From Myxococcales bacterium (GTDB taxonomy: Bacteria; Myxococcota; Kuafuiibacteriia; Kuafuiibacteriales; Kuafuiibacteriaceae), in NCBI GenBank assembly GCA_019634385.1, contig JAHQVK010000124.1, forward strand, positions 1-52,559: 52,559 nt of DNA, written 5' to 3'. Shown here piece by piece: positions 27,370-37,097 of the stretch; position 1 is the stretch's first letter, and every line of letters starts with the position of its first letter. Both the position numbers and the translations under genes were made by a program. The notes under the pieces were generated by a model. That model saw only the letters and a list, made by a program, of their open reading frames with translations, had not been told where the DNA came from and ran no database searches.

Positions 27370-27392
27370 GGTCTGGGGCAGGGGGCTTGGCC

Positions 27393-28223
27393 TCATCCCT
27401 TGGATAGAAGAGCATTTGACAGTTTAGCCCAGTCTTCGAGGAGTAGGTGTTCCGCACGTTTGTTTGGGTCTATACCTGCTACTCCGATGGCGGCGGCAGC
27501 GTCCGACTTATTCCATCGGCTCGCTAATGCATTCCCCAATTTCTTTCGACGTTGGTTGAAACCCACGCGGACCGTTTGCTCAAAAGCATCGATACTAGCA
27601 ACTGGTACCGCGGGGGATTCTCTCCATACGATCCGGATGACCTCCGACTCAACTTTAGGGGGAGGGAAGAAGCATCCAGCTGCAACCGATGTTACGAGTT
27701 CAACCTTCGATAACAATTGCAGAAGTACAGTGAGGGATCCGGATTGTCTGCTCCCTACCGGCGCTCGAAGTCTTTGGGCTAACTCTGCCTGCAACATCAG
27801 AACAGCTGCTTGAGCGTGGGACCGTTGCGCCAACAAATGAAGCACGATGGGGGTTGATAAATTGTATGGGATATTACCGACAATGACGGGCTTAAGAGCT
27901 GGAAAGAACTCGTGAATATCGGTAGTGAGAAAGTCTGCCTCGACCACTTGAACCGTTGAGCCCGCTTTGCGGAATTCCTGGGTTAGGAGACTCACCATCT
28001 CACTATCTTTTTCTATGGCGACTACCTGAGGGCAGACATTCATCAACATTTCGGTGAGCAGGCCGGGACCAGGACCTATCTCGAGAATACCTGAGGGTTT
28101 TTCCGATTCGACTACATGTAGGATTCGCTTAAGCACCTGCGGATCATGAAGGAAATTCTGACCTAAGCGCTTCTTAGGATGGATACCAAAGGCATCGAGT
28201 CGAGCTCGGAGTTGACCCCTCAT
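27393..28223 (-). CDS. rsmA: 16S rRNA dimethyladenosine transferase RsmA/KsgA
   Basis: SAM-dependent enzyme that dimethylates two adenines near the 3' end of 16S rRNA. KKRLGQNFL at the N-terminus, ILEIGPGPGLLTE (SAM motif I) and GNIPYNLS (NxPY motif) are all present. Length of 276 residues is normal. The start ATG at 28223 overlaps the tsaD stop by one base (TAATG), showing translational coupling. Confidence 0.96.
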   Translation of the reverse strand: MRGQLRARLDAFGIHPKKRLGQNFLHDPQVLKRILHVVESEKPSGILEIGPGPGLLTEMLMNVCPQVVAIEKDSEMVSLLTQEFRKAGSTVQVVEADFLTTDIHEFFPALKPVIVGNIPYNLSTPIVLHLLAQRSHAQAAVLMLQAELAQRLRAPVGSRQSGSLTVLLQLLSKVELVTSVAAGCFFPPPKVESEVIRIVWRESPAVPVASIDAFEQTVRVGFNQRRKKLGNALASRWNKSDAAAAIGVAGIDPNKRAEHLLLEDWAKLSNALLSKG

Positions 28224-29251
28224 TAACTAAAGTTCCAGTTCGGGAGGGCGGAGAATGTCAGTTCTTCGGATTTTGCGTGGGTGTGATATGCTAGCCACCC
28301 GGCGCGAGCAACCATGGCCGCGTTATCGGTGCACAACTCACGGGACGGTAAAGAGACTCGGACCCCTGATTCCGCACCACGTTTCACAGCCTGTGAACGA
28401 AGCTCTGAGTTTGCTGCAACGCCACCAGCAAGCACCAAACGGGGAATAGCGTGCATTTCACAGGCCCGTAGAGACTTTCTTAAGAGGTTATCCACAACCG
28501 TTCCTTGGAAGTCGGCACAGAAGTTCGCTAGTTTTTGATCAAGCAAGGAGCCACTACTGTCGCGAATAAGATTGCGGGCGGCAGTCTTCAGACCCGAAAA
28601 ACTGAAGTCTAAGTTGTCTCTGCCTGGCATTGGTTGCGGAAATGAAAAAGATCCGCGCTGTCCCTGTTGAGCCAGACGATCGATGGCTAACCCGCCTGGA
28701 TATCCAAGGCCGAGCAACTTAGCCGTTTTGTCGAAGGCTTCCCCCGCCGCATCGTCCCTGGTGGAGCCCAGTACCGTATATGGTCCACCGCGCTGAAGCA
28801 CTTTGATGATGTGGGTGTGTCCTCCAGAGACGAGGAGAGCAATGTACGGCGTTTGCGGAGCTTCTTCTTCTAAGTCTGCAGCCGCTATGTGCGCCTCAAG
28901 GTGGTGAACACCTACAATAGGCACGGATAGACCAACGGCCAGCCCTTTAGCGTATTCAAGCCCGCACAATAAGCAACCAACCAGCCCCGGACCACGGGTG
29001 ACAGCAATCAGCTCAGCTGCTTCTCGCAAGTTTAGCTTTGCCACCTCTAAGGCTTTGTCGAGCACGGCATCTAATCGACGTACATGATCGCGTGAGGCAA
29101 TCTCGGGTACTACACCTCCATATATTGCGTGTATATCAATTTGGGAATGAACAATATTTGCTAAGATTTTACGGCCATCTCTTTCAATAATGGCTACAGA
29201 CAGTTCATCGCAGCTAGACTCAAAAGCCAAAACGCGGAGTTTGTCTTTCAA
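28223..29251 (-). CDS. tsaD: tRNA N6-threonylcarbamoyltransferase TsaD
   Basis: Catalytic subunit for t6A37 modification of ANN-decoding tRNAs. ASKHA-fold motifs are clear: LAFESSCDELSVAI near the start, the metal-binding HLEAH motif (His117, His121), LLVSGGHT, and DDAAGEAFDK. Length of 342 residues is usual. The start is a TTG at 29251 that overlaps the stop of the upstream signalling gene by four bases (TTGA). A perfect DnaA box (28488) lies within it, probably by chance. Confidence 0.95.
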   Translation of the reverse strand: MKDKLRVLAFESSCDELSVAIIERDGRKILANIVHSQIDIHAIYGGVVPEIASRDHVRRLDAVLDKALEVAKLNLREAAELIAVTRGPGLVGCLLCGLEYAKGLAVGLSVPIVGVHHLEAHIAAADLEEEAPQTPYIALLVSGGHTHIIKVLQRGGPYTVLGSTRDDAAGEAFDKTAKLLGLGYPGGLAIDRLAQQGQRGSFSFPQPMPGRDNLDFSFSGLKTAARNLIRDSSGSLLDQKLANFCADFQGTVVDNLLRKSLRACEMHAIPRLVLAGGVAANSELRSQAVKRGAESGVRVSLPSRELCTDNAAMVARAGWLAYHTHAKSEELTFSALPNWNFS

Positions 29252-31509
29252 TTTTCACACCGTTGTTCAATGATCGACTGAATCTCTTTGGACATGTTCC
29301 CCCCACCATGCTCCAAGTATGCCCGATAGCGGACGCAAGCCTGCAAAAGATGACCCTCATTTTGGGCGATTGTTCCCAACACCAAGTTGGCACGAGCATT
29401 GGTACTATCAAAACGAAGAGCTCTTCTTGCGGCTGCTCTCGCTGCCGCCTTCTTCTCGGCTGCAAGATAGACATAGGCAAGGCCGGAGTGTCCAGCGGCG
29501 ACCGCACCATTGATTCGGAGCACTCTCTTAAATTGACTCTCGGCTATGCGCAAATTGTTGAGTCTGACTGCTTCTTCGCCGCTTTTGAGAAGTTGTTGTA
29601 AACTATCTTCGTTTCGATTTTGAGTCTTAGGATGCGGCGTCGATGAGGCTTCTGACTTCAGATTCTGTGCGTGCTTTGGTGCAGAAGGTTGAGCGGAAGA
29701 CGACGGAGCCGACTTTGCGATTGGTTGCGGCACGGTACTTGTCTTCTTCCTAAGCTTGTCTGTGGGGGCAAGAGGGGCTTGGGACGCTGACATCCCATGT
29801 CGTTTGGGAGCAGTTGCTACAAGTCCTTGCCCACCAAAGTAGATCAAAGCTCCGATGATTCCCAAAACACCGACGATAACCAACGAAATAACTAGCAGTT
29901 GAGGTGGACCTTCGTTGGAATCATCTATGCTAGCCAATAGAGCATTGTAATCGACTGAATTCCTGCCGGGAGCTTTGCCCGCCCGGGACCGGCTACTTTC
30001 TTCACTATGTGGCGTGTGACTTTGATATCCTGGTACCTCCCTTTCATCCCAATTCGCTTGCTGAGGGGGGGCTCTCACAACCAGAGGTACCTCGTTTGCT
30101 GGTTCAGCTCCGGCTGGTGCTTCAAACATTGGTGACACTGTTATTCCGCCAATGTTATTCAGTGGTCGCGTATAGGCTCGGGCGATGACACCGGTTGACC
30201 TATGCGGTTCTAGCGTCGGCAAAAATGATACATGCATCCGTGATACTACACGGTGGGTGTAAAGATTTGGGGCAAACCTAAGCTCCGCTTCCGATTTGTC
30301 TCCAACAAGAGAAGGCTTATTGGCTGCTACTCGGCGGCGGGATAGAGTAACTTTGTTACCAAACTGTGCTGGAAGTGACTCTTCATCATGGTTCTGATGA
30401 GACTTATAGTTATTTTCGTTGAAGACTTCGCCCAATCTGTCGCTAGACGAATTAGTTGTTTTATGATGGTACTCCTCGAGCTCTCTGCCTCCAAAGGAGA
30501 TCCAATCGTCGATGGACAATACTTGACTGTCCAAAAGGTCGGATGAAGGGATCAAAACTTGTTCGTCCATTAGTTTGTGCAAAATGCGCACGAGATCCAT
30601 ATCCGAAGTAGACGCGACATCTACCACATCCGCTATGGTTCGCTGCCCATTAAGTAAATGAACGATATTTCGCACTTCTTCAGGAAGACGCGGGAATTTG
30701 CGGCCTAGGACCGCAAAGTCGATAACGGGCCTACTATCTCGTGTAGGCAAGCGTGCTAGAATCTGGGTCCATTCATCTACCTGACGCATGCCTTCCAAGA
30801 GAAGATACTGAACGGTGTGCAGGATATTGTCCGGACGCCCAACAGAGGTGAACTCAACCTTGAAATCACCGTCCTCCCACAACAACGTTCGGTAGAGGGC
30901 TTTTGCGCCCGATAAGTTTCCGAGTTCGCAGTCAATGAGCTTTCCATTGGAAAAGTACAGGGTGGCTTTGCGGTCAGCAATCACCCACCCACCGCTGCGA
31001 TCCGCATCGGATACTATGTGTATGATACCGCTTCGGTGTCCTGCTTCAATAATCTGTAGAAGTTCGGCGAGGCTGAGGTTTGACAAGATCCCTTGCAAAC
31101 CTATCTCTTGGTCATGCGTTATTGCGGACGTGTCCTGATGTTCAAAAACGGACTTAAGTTTATCTATAACCTCTCTTACGAGAACTGGTTTGGATAGAAA
31201 AGCAGAGGTGCCAAGCTCGATAGCTCTCATCTTTGACGCAAAGCTTGTGTCTTCAGATAGCACCAATACGGGGGTATTCTTGGTAATAGCCTCTTGTCGA
31301 TAGAGTTCAACTAGTTCAAAACTAGGGCTTTCCGGTAGCTTCATATCCGTTATGAGTATTGAAGGAGGTTTGTCGATAGTGTGGAGCCATGCATCTTCGG
31401 TTGAAGAGGCGGTAAATACCTCGTATCCAGCTTTTCGAAGACTCACTTCCAGAACGCGGAGACTTTTGGGATCGGGATCTACCAGTAGTATAGAAGGAGT
31501 TTTGGTCAT
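29248..31509 (-). CDS. Receiver-DUF4388-transmembrane-TPR protein
   Basis: Large 753-residue protein with an unusual order of parts. Residues 6-120 are a receiver domain with the acidic pair Asp11/Asp13, phosphoacceptor Asp55 and Lys107. Residues about 140-250 resemble DUF4388 (GILSNLSLAELLQII). A disordered, polar middle follows, then one membrane helix near residues 536-558, a Pro/Ser/Lys-rich linker, and TPR-like repeats from about 645 to the end. The receiver would be cytoplasmic and the TPRs on the other side, a topology inferred only from the single helix. No kinase is beside it. It overlaps tsaD by four bases and diverges from the FHA/sigma-54 activator. Confidence 0.82.
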   Translation of the reverse strand: MTKTPSILLVDPDPKSLRVLEVSLRKAGYEVFTASSTEDAWLHTIDKPPSILITDMKLPESPSFELVELYRQEAITKNTPVLVLSEDTSFASKMRAIELGTSAFLSKPVLVREVIDKLKSVFEHQDTSAITHDQEIGLQGILSNLSLAELLQIIEAGHRSGIIHIVSDADRSGGWVIADRKATLYFSNGKLIDCELGNLSGAKALYRTLLWEDGDFKVEFTSVGRPDNILHTVQYLLLEGMRQVDEWTQILARLPTRDSRPVIDFAVLGRKFPRLPEEVRNIVHLLNGQRTIADVVDVASTSDMDLVRILHKLMDEQVLIPSSDLLDSQVLSIDDWISFGGRELEEYHHKTTNSSSDRLGEVFNENNYKSHQNHDEESLPAQFGNKVTLSRRRVAANKPSLVGDKSEAELRFAPNLYTHRVVSRMHVSFLPTLEPHRSTGVIARAYTRPLNNIGGITVSPMFEAPAGAEPANEVPLVVRAPPQQANWDEREVPGYQSHTPHSEESSRSRAGKAPGRNSVDYNALLASIDDSNEGPPQLLVISLVIVGVLGIIGALIYFGGQGLVATAPKRHGMSASQAPLAPTDKLRKKTSTVPQPIAKSAPSSSAQPSAPKHAQNLKSEASSTPHPKTQNRNEDSLQQLLKSGEEAVRLNNLRIAESQFKRVLRINGAVAAGHSGLAYVYLAAEKKAAARAAARRALRFDSTNARANLVLGTIAQNEGHLLQACVRYRAYLEHGGGNMSKEIQSIIEQRCEN

Positions 31510-31695
31510 GTTGGAGGCTCTATTTCGCTACATAAGCTGCTCGTTTATAAACAGACACCCAGTACGCGTCAGAAAATTCAGAAAGTCCTGTTTATGGCCC
31601 AAAAAAGTACAATTGGGGTACAGTACAGCTGCTCTGTTCTGGACAAGGTCCGGTTGACCACAGTATCGGGTGAGAATACAGGCTCAGATTGAGGT

Positions 31696-33099
31696 ATGAT
31701 GGTCGACGTTCGGAATACGCATGTGACCGAAATATTGGGGGTTGGAAGCTCAGTAACGAGGATTTTGCCCTCGTCAGCTCGACTGCATGTTGTAGGAGGG
31801 CCAGATAAAGGAAAAGGTTGCCGTGTCAGTGAACGTCCGGTGTTGGTAGGGGCAGATCCAAGCTGCGATCTTGTCTTAACCGATCGGACAGTGTCCAGAA
31901 GGCACGCAGAGATACACCGTCAGGGTGATATGCTGCTTGTCAGGGACCTAGAGTCTACCAATGGTACATTCTACCATGACGCGCGGGTAAAAGAAGTCTC
32001 TGTACCAGTAGGTGAGGAAGTTGCATTCGGAAAAGCTGTAGTCCGGGTAATGCCGGACGAGGTTCCCTTTGAAGCTGCGCCCCAACAAGAAGAGCAACTT
32101 GGTCCCTTAGTTGGAGGCGACGAGCGAATGCGAGAGATATTCTCACTCATTCGTGAGATTGCTGCCTCTGATGCAACGGTAGTCATCGAGGGAGAAACAG
32201 GTACCGGCAAAGAGTTGGTAGCAAAGGCCATACATCAGTTCTCCCAACGGTCCAAAGGACCCCTGGTGGTTTTTGACTGCACGAACCAACCTCGAGATCT
32301 TATCGAGAGTTCATTGTTTGGTCACGTGAAGGGTGCTTTTACCGGAGCAACCGCACAACGCAATGGTGCATTTGAAAGAGCCAACAGCGGTACAATTTTT
32401 CTCGATGAGCTGGGAGAGTTTGGCATCGAGCTGCAACCAAAGCTTCTGAGGGTTCTTGAGTCGAGAGAAGTGCAGAAAGTTGGGGGGGAGACTTACCACA
32501 AGGTTGATGTTCGGGTGGTTGCTGCTACAAATCGTAACCTGCGATCAGAGGTTCGTTCCGGCAATTTTAGGGAGGATCTGTACTATCGTTTGGCAGTGGT
32601 AAAAATTCTTTTACCCTCGCTTCGAGATCGAACTCAGGACCTTCCAAGATTGGTTGAGCACTTTATTCAGCTCTCTGGGATCGATTTTACGGTGTCAGAC
32701 TCGAGTTATGAACGCCTAGGCAAACATCGATGGCCCGGCAATGTTCGAGAGCTTAAGAACGTAGTGGATCGGGCTGCTGCCTTATCGAGAGGCAAGCGAG
32801 ACATTGATCTCTCTAGGTTCCTGATGGAAGAAGAACCTACATTAAGCATGACTGGGGCCCAACCGATGCTTCATAGCCACCCGGAGATGCCTTCGCCCAC
32901 CCATCTGTCTTTTAAAGAAGCGAAGGGCCAAGTTATTTCAGACTTCGAATCAAGATATATTGAGAAACTTTTGCGGTTGCATGGGAACAATATATCGGTG
33001 GCGGCCCGAGAAGCAGGTATCGATCGCAAGCACTTCAAAGATCTCATGCGTAAATACGGCATTGAAGCCCGTAGACGTGGTGATGATGAAGAAGACTGA
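31696..33099 (+). CDS. FHA-domain sigma-54-dependent transcription activator
   Basis: Cytoplasmic activator of sigma-54 RNA polymerase that senses phosphothreonine rather than carrying a receiver. FHA domain: residues about 48-125, with SRRHAEI and the STNGTF end. AAA+ domain: Walker A GETGTGKE, the sigma-54-contacting GAFTGA loop, Walker B GTIFLDELGE, and an arginine-finger region. The C-terminal helix-turn-helix is of the Fis/HTH_8 type (NNISVAAREAGIDRKHF). The start is ATG at 31696 or 31699; GAGG is very close upstream. Its targets cannot be read. Such FHA-type activators are frequent in myxobacteria. Confidence 0.93.
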   Translation: MMVDVRNTHVTEILGVGSSVTRILPSSARLHVVGGPDKGKGCRVSERPVLVGADPSCDLVLTDRTVSRRHAEIHRQGDMLLVRDLESTNGTFYHDARVKEVSVPVGEEVAFGKAVVRVMPDEVPFEAAPQQEEQLGPLVGGDERMREIFSLIREIAASDATVVIEGETGTGKELVAKAIHQFSQRSKGPLVVFDCTNQPRDLIESSLFGHVKGAFTGATAQRNGAFERANSGTIFLDELGEFGIELQPKLLRVLESREVQKVGGETYHKVDVRVVAATNRNLRSEVRSGNFREDLYYRLAVVKILLPSLRDRTQDLPRLVEHFIQLSGIDFTVSDSSYERLGKHRWPGNVRELKNVVDRAAALSRGKRDIDLSRFLMEEEPTLSMTGAQPMLHSHPEMPSPTHLSFKEAKGQVISDFESRYIEKLLRLHGNNISVAAREAGIDRKHFKDLMRKYGIEARRRGDDEED

Positions 33100-33177
33100 C
33101 ATTGGAGTGTTGAAACTTGATCTTCAGAGGCGACCTGACCTTCTGTGACAAGCACGCTGACTGAAGTACCGAATTCA

Positions 33178-33286
33178 ATGACTCGACGCGTAGCTAGGGG
33201 AATGACTCGACGCGCAACTAGCGAATGATTCAACGCGCAGCTAAGGGATGACTTAATGCGCAAGCTGAGAGATGACTCGGCACGGA
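33178..33286. repeat. 23-24-bp tandem repeat, five units
   Basis: Units start at 33178, 33202, 33225, 33248 and 33272, each with ATGACTCGACGCG or a close variant, then a CTAG-type segment (AGCTAGGG, AACTAGCG, AGCTAAGG). They become more diverged to the right. The period alternates between 23 and 24 bases. Confidence 0.8.
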
Positions 33287-33482
33287 TGTGATCAATCAGG
33301 CGGTTGATTTGGCAGATAGGATAGTTCGTGGCCGGCACTCGGTAGGACTTTTCAGTGCAGAGGGGCTCATACTGCCGTGGGCCTCTTTGCGTGAAAACAA
33401 GATCTGAAAATGACCGGCCACCATGGCGGAATCTGGGCGGCTGTTGGTTGGGTGTGTTGCTCTAGCTCGGCAAAAACTATCC

Positions 33483-33520
33483 GTGAGTGGTACCTCACCC
33501 GGTGAGTGGTACCTCACCCG
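33483..33520. repeat. Perfect 19-bp tandem duplication
   Basis: GTGAGTGGTACCTCACCCG occurs twice with no spacer. Each copy is itself partly palindromic around GGTACC, so it could be a paired protein-binding site close to the end of the GGCT-like gene. Confidence 0.75.
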
Positions 33521-33542
33521 CTTTCAAACCGTTTGCGCGGGT

Positions 33543-34262
33543 TCAAGAGAGAATGCCGAACCCTCCGGAGTTTTTCTCTACGAGGGTTACCTGGGGCATG
33601 GCTTCGAGCTGGATTATGATTTGGTCTGCCTTGGCACGTGGGAGCTGGACCAGTAGTTGTACCTCGTCCTTGTGGTCGGTTCTCATTCGGCGACGGATAG
33701 TGCTGCCGGCAGCGAGCATAATGGTGCGCGCATCCTCTTCGGACATGCCACGGATAAATCTGACCATGATCTCAATAATTTCGCTAGGCAATGGTTCAAA
33801 CTCCTTCAGTGAAGAAACAAACTCCTCCGGAGCAAGATTCTGTTCCAGTCCCTGGTGGGTGGCAACCATGTTGGCGTAACTCGGCTGCAGATTTCTTCCG
33901 GTGCGTCTGGCTACCCAGGTAAGGGCGGTGACTGAGGTTGACGCATCGCTCGGGGTAACCTCTTCCGAGTCGATGGCTGGGGGTAACAGCTGGGCGCGTA
34001 TTCGCTGTTGTTCGTAGCCTCCAAAAAACCCATCCAGAATTTCAAGCTGACGGTCAGAAAGGTCGAAGATCAAGCCGAAGACGTCTTTTCCATCCTGTTC
34101 GTGAATATTCGGCAGACCCTCTCGCTTGTTCTTCATGTTCGGTTTGTCAAAGATCAGCTGATATCCGGAGAGTAAAGCAGGCCCGCGAACATTACTCGCA
34201 CCCACCCGGTCGAACATCCTACCCTGTAGGGTATCGGGGCCGTACATGAAGACCAGAGGCAT
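33543..34262 (-). CDS. Gamma-glutamylcyclotransferase-like protein with C-terminal extension
   Basis: The first ~95 residues look like a GGCT/AIG2-like fold: MYGPDTLQGRMF at the N-terminus (in place of the YGS..L loop), GYQLIFDKPN, GLIFDLSDRQLEILDGF and a following YEQQRI segment. GGCT proteins release 5-oxoproline from gamma-glutamyl compounds. The remaining ~140 residues form an extra region, including PLPSEIIEIMVRFIRGMSEED and ending in VEKNSGGFGILS, with no domain recognised. The total is 239 residues. Starts ATG at 34262. Reads leftward between the FHA activator and hemE, diverging from hemE. Confidence 0.65.
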   Translation of the reverse strand: MPLVFMYGPDTLQGRMFDRVGASNVRGPALLSGYQLIFDKPNMKNKREGLPNIHEQDGKDVFGLIFDLSDRQLEILDGFFGGYEQQRIRAQLLPPAIDSEEVTPSDASTSVTALTWVARRTGRNLQPSYANMVATHQGLEQNLAPEEFVSSLKEFEPLPSEIIEIMVRFIRGMSEEDARTIMLAAGSTIRRRMRTDHKDEVQLLVQLPRAKADQIIIQLEAMPQVTLVEKNSGGFGILS

Positions 34263-34371
34263 TGTTCCAAGATAGTCTCATCCATCCGTCAATTGGTCGA
34301 GTACCGAGCTAAGTCCGCGCTGTGTTGTCGCAACAGACGACACCGAGCAGCATCCATGCTTCCATCGTGTT

Positions 34372-35445
34372 ATGACATCACGCGACCTTCATCGAGACTC
34401 GCTGTTCATCCGCTCTTGTTACCGAGAGCCGGTTGAGCGCACCCCCGTTTGGGTAATGCGACAAGCGGGACGTTATCTCCCAGAGTACCGCGAAGTCAGG
34501 GCTAAATCGAGCTTTCTTGAATTGTGCAAGACCCCGGAGCTTGCGGCTGAGGTAACGATGCAGCCTATTCGCAGGTTTGGTCTCGATGCTGCGATTATTT
34601 TTAGTGATATCCTGGTGCCCGTTGAGGCAATGGGTATACCCCTCGATTTCAATCCCGGCCCAATTTTGAGTAAAAAAGTCTCAACCGCGGAGGATGTAGC
34701 ACAACTCAAGCTCCCCGACCCCCTCACTGATATGTCCTACGTCCCCGGCGCTATTCGGGCGTTTACGTCTGCAATGCCCGAAGTACCGCTCATTGGCTTT
34801 GCTGGAGCACCTTTCACCTTGGCGGCCTACGTCATTGAGGGTGGTGGTTCGAAGAATTTTGCAGAGACCAAAAAATTTCTATTCCAACAGCCTAAGGTCG
34901 CGCGGGAGCTCCTGGCTAAGCTTACCGATACCGTTTCAGCCCACCTGTGGGCGCAGGTAGATGCCGGATGTTGCGCGGTGCAAATATTCGACTCATGGGC
35001 CGGACAGCTATCCAGAGACGACTACATGGACTTTGCCTTGCCGTATACAATTGAGATTATAGAACGTCTTAAAGTAAAAAATGTGCCCGTCATCCTATTT
35101 GCCAAGGGTGTACATGCTTGTTTGCCCGAATTAGCGAGGACCGGAGCACATGTCCTGGGTATAGATTGGACTCTACCTTTGGATGTTGCCGTCGCACGCA
35201 CGGAAGGCAAGGTCGCACTTCAGGGAAATCTGGATCCCTGTGAGTTATTGGGTCCGGTAGAACGTATTGAGCGTCAGGTCCAGCGGGTCCTCACCGAAGC
35301 CAAAGATGCACCGGGCCATATATTTAATCTCGGCCACGGTATCTTGCCCATGACGTCACCGGATCACATGGGAGCCTTTGTTGAGGCCGTGAAGCGGTTG
35401 GGAATTCGGCGTGGAGCACCGGCAACTGAAGAGGCGGTACGGTAG
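34372..35445 (+). CDS. hemE: Uroporphyrinogen decarboxylase
   Basis: Converts uroporphyrinogen III to coproporphyrinogen III in heme biosynthesis. The VWVMRQAGRYLPEYR motif, FSDILVPVEAMG, GFAGAPFTLAAY and the late GHGILPMT signature are all intact. Length of 357 residues is usual. It starts ATG at 34372. The stop overlaps the start of the next gene by one base (TAGTG), so the two are translationally coupled. Confidence 0.97.
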   Translation: MTSRDLHRDSLFIRSCYREPVERTPVWVMRQAGRYLPEYREVRAKSSFLELCKTPELAAEVTMQPIRRFGLDAAIIFSDILVPVEAMGIPLDFNPGPILSKKVSTAEDVAQLKLPDPLTDMSYVPGAIRAFTSAMPEVPLIGFAGAPFTLAAYVIEGGGSKNFAETKKFLFQQPKVARELLAKLTDTVSAHLWAQVDAGCCAVQIFDSWAGQLSRDDYMDFALPYTIEIIERLKVKNVPVILFAKGVHACLPELARTGAHVLGIDWTLPLDVAVARTEGKVALQGNLDPCELLGPVERIERQVQRVLTEAKDAPGHIFNLGHGILPMTSPDHMGAFVEAVKRLGIRRGAPATEEAVR

Positions 35446-36872
35446 TGGAAAGGCGTGTGGTGGTCATTGGTGGAGGTATTTCGGGGTTGGCGATTGCAGA
35501 GGCGGTCTCACGACATACCTCAGACCTTGGCATACCCACTCGGGTAACGGTGCTAGAAGCGGGTCCTGCACCCGGGGGCAAGATCCAAACCACGTCCGAA
35601 TCAGGTTTCGTATTAGAGACTGGACCGCACGGGTTCTTGGACCGAGAACCCAAAATGACTGCCTTGATAGATCGCCTGGATCTAAGCGACCAGCTGATTA
35701 AGGCCAACACCCACGCCGCTCGCCGATTTATTGTTCGTAATCATAAGTTACGGCAACTACCTATGTCTTTATGGGGTGGAATGACGGGGGACTTTCTAAG
35801 CTGGCACGGAAAGTTACGTTTGCTTCTAGAGCCGTTTGTTCGCAAGCGTTCAGATAGCACAGAGTCCGTGTTCCAATTTGCCGCTCGCCGGATAGGACGA
35901 GAAGCCGCCGAAGTACTTATCGACGCAATGGTCACCGGTATTTACGGTGGCGACCCTACCGAGATCAATCTCAAAGCCGCATTTCCGCGAATGTATGAAC
36001 TTGAGCAGGACTATGGAAGCTTGGTGCTCGCCCAATTTGCCTTGGCGAAAGAGAAACGCCAGCAACGGAAATTGGCTCCTGGTAACGGTGCCTCCTCAGC
36101 TTCTTTGGGCGCACCAACCGGAGTGCTCCACTCATTTACGAAGGGTTTGGGGGTCATCATTGATGCTCTGTCCCGCCAAACAGAGGTTTGTACCGAAACG
36201 TCTGCTCAGCGGGTCGAGCGAAGACCGGATGGCAAATGGCAAGTTGTTACGAACCAAGCCCCTATAGAGGCGGATGGCATCATTTCGACTCTACCCGCTT
36301 TCTCAGTACCAAAAGTTTTTGGCGGCTTAGATCCGGCTCAAGTGGAGCTCGCAGCAGCTGTGCCCTATGTACCGTGCTCGGTTGTGGTGCACTGTTTTCC
36401 CCGTTCGGCGGTGCATCGCCCCGTCAACGGCTTCGGCTTTCTCGTTCCTGGTCAGGAACGACGCTCCATCTTAGGCTCAATCTGGGCGTCCACGGTGTTT
36501 CCGAAGCACGCCCCCCAGGGCATGGTGATGTTTCGAACTATGTTGGGTGGAGCACGCCGGCCAGAGCTCGGAATGTTACCAGCTGATGAACTAGCGAAGG
36601 TGGCTCGTGACGAACTGAATCATTGGATGGGTATCAGTCCTACAGCCCAGCCATTGGTACAGCGGGTGATACCTTGGGAGCGAGCCATTCCGCAGTATGT
36701 TTCCAACCATGAAGCGGCAGTGGCTGCCGTAGACCGGATGGAGCAAGCTCATCGTGGGCTCTTTTTTGCCGGGAATGCTTACCGAGGCGTCGCTATGATT
36801 TCGTGTGTAGCGTACGGTGACAAACTCGGTGAGCGAGTGGCTCGTTGGATTTCAGGGAAAGACCAGGTCTGA
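35445..36872 (+). CDS. hemY: Protoporphyrinogen oxidase, HemY-type flavoprotein
   Basis: Oxygen-dependent FAD enzyme of late heme biosynthesis, catalysing oxidation of protoporphyrinogen (or coproporphyrinogen in some lineages). The N-terminal dinucleotide-binding motif VVIGGGISGLAIAEA and the following LEAGPAPGGKI are clear. The C-terminal FAD-closing motif GLFFAGNAYRGVAMISCV is also present. Length of 475 residues fits. The start is GTG at 35445. The gene forms a two-gene unit with hemE; the ferrochelatase gene is not in the window. Confidence 0.94.
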   Translation: MERRVVVIGGGISGLAIAEAVSRHTSDLGIPTRVTVLEAGPAPGGKIQTTSESGFVLETGPHGFLDREPKMTALIDRLDLSDQLIKANTHAARRFIVRNHKLRQLPMSLWGGMTGDFLSWHGKLRLLLEPFVRKRSDSTESVFQFAARRIGREAAEVLIDAMVTGIYGGDPTEINLKAAFPRMYELEQDYGSLVLAQFALAKEKRQQRKLAPGNGASSASLGAPTGVLHSFTKGLGVIIDALSRQTEVCTETSAQRVERRPDGKWQVVTNQAPIEADGIISTLPAFSVPKVFGGLDPAQVELAAAVPYVPCSVVVHCFPRSAVHRPVNGFGFLVPGQERRSILGSIWASTVFPKHAPQGMVMFRTMLGGARRPELGMLPADELAKVARDELNHWMGISPTAQPLVQRVIPWERAIPQYVSNHEAAVAAVDRMEQAHRGLFFAGNAYRGVAMISCVAYGDKLGERVARWISGKDQV

Positions 36873-37097
36873 GTTTAGCAACACGCATCCCATATGGTCT
36901 TTTTGTGTTAAATACATCACCTACCTTTGGTGTTCATTAGTTACATACATCGCGTGTCCTCCCTCTTCATTCGAATACATTTATACCTAATGATCCTATG
37001 TGAGGCGGGTTCACCTAGCGATCAATAATAGAATAAGCTTGTTGGGAGCTTTAGTTTAGACTGTGGTTTAACTTCAGATATGATGCAAGGAGTAGCC

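Larger units (their letters stand above)
33100..33542. other. Gene-free gap with two short tandem repeats
   Basis: This gap separates the FHA activator from the convergent GGCT-like gene. It holds five copies of a 23-24-bp repeat and a perfect 19-bp duplication. The remaining short ORFs show no recognisable content. Confidence 0.55.

Noticed and set aside
32315..32330. CACGTG core within the FHA activator gene
   Set aside because: The flanking arms do not match parS; the core alone is expected by chance.
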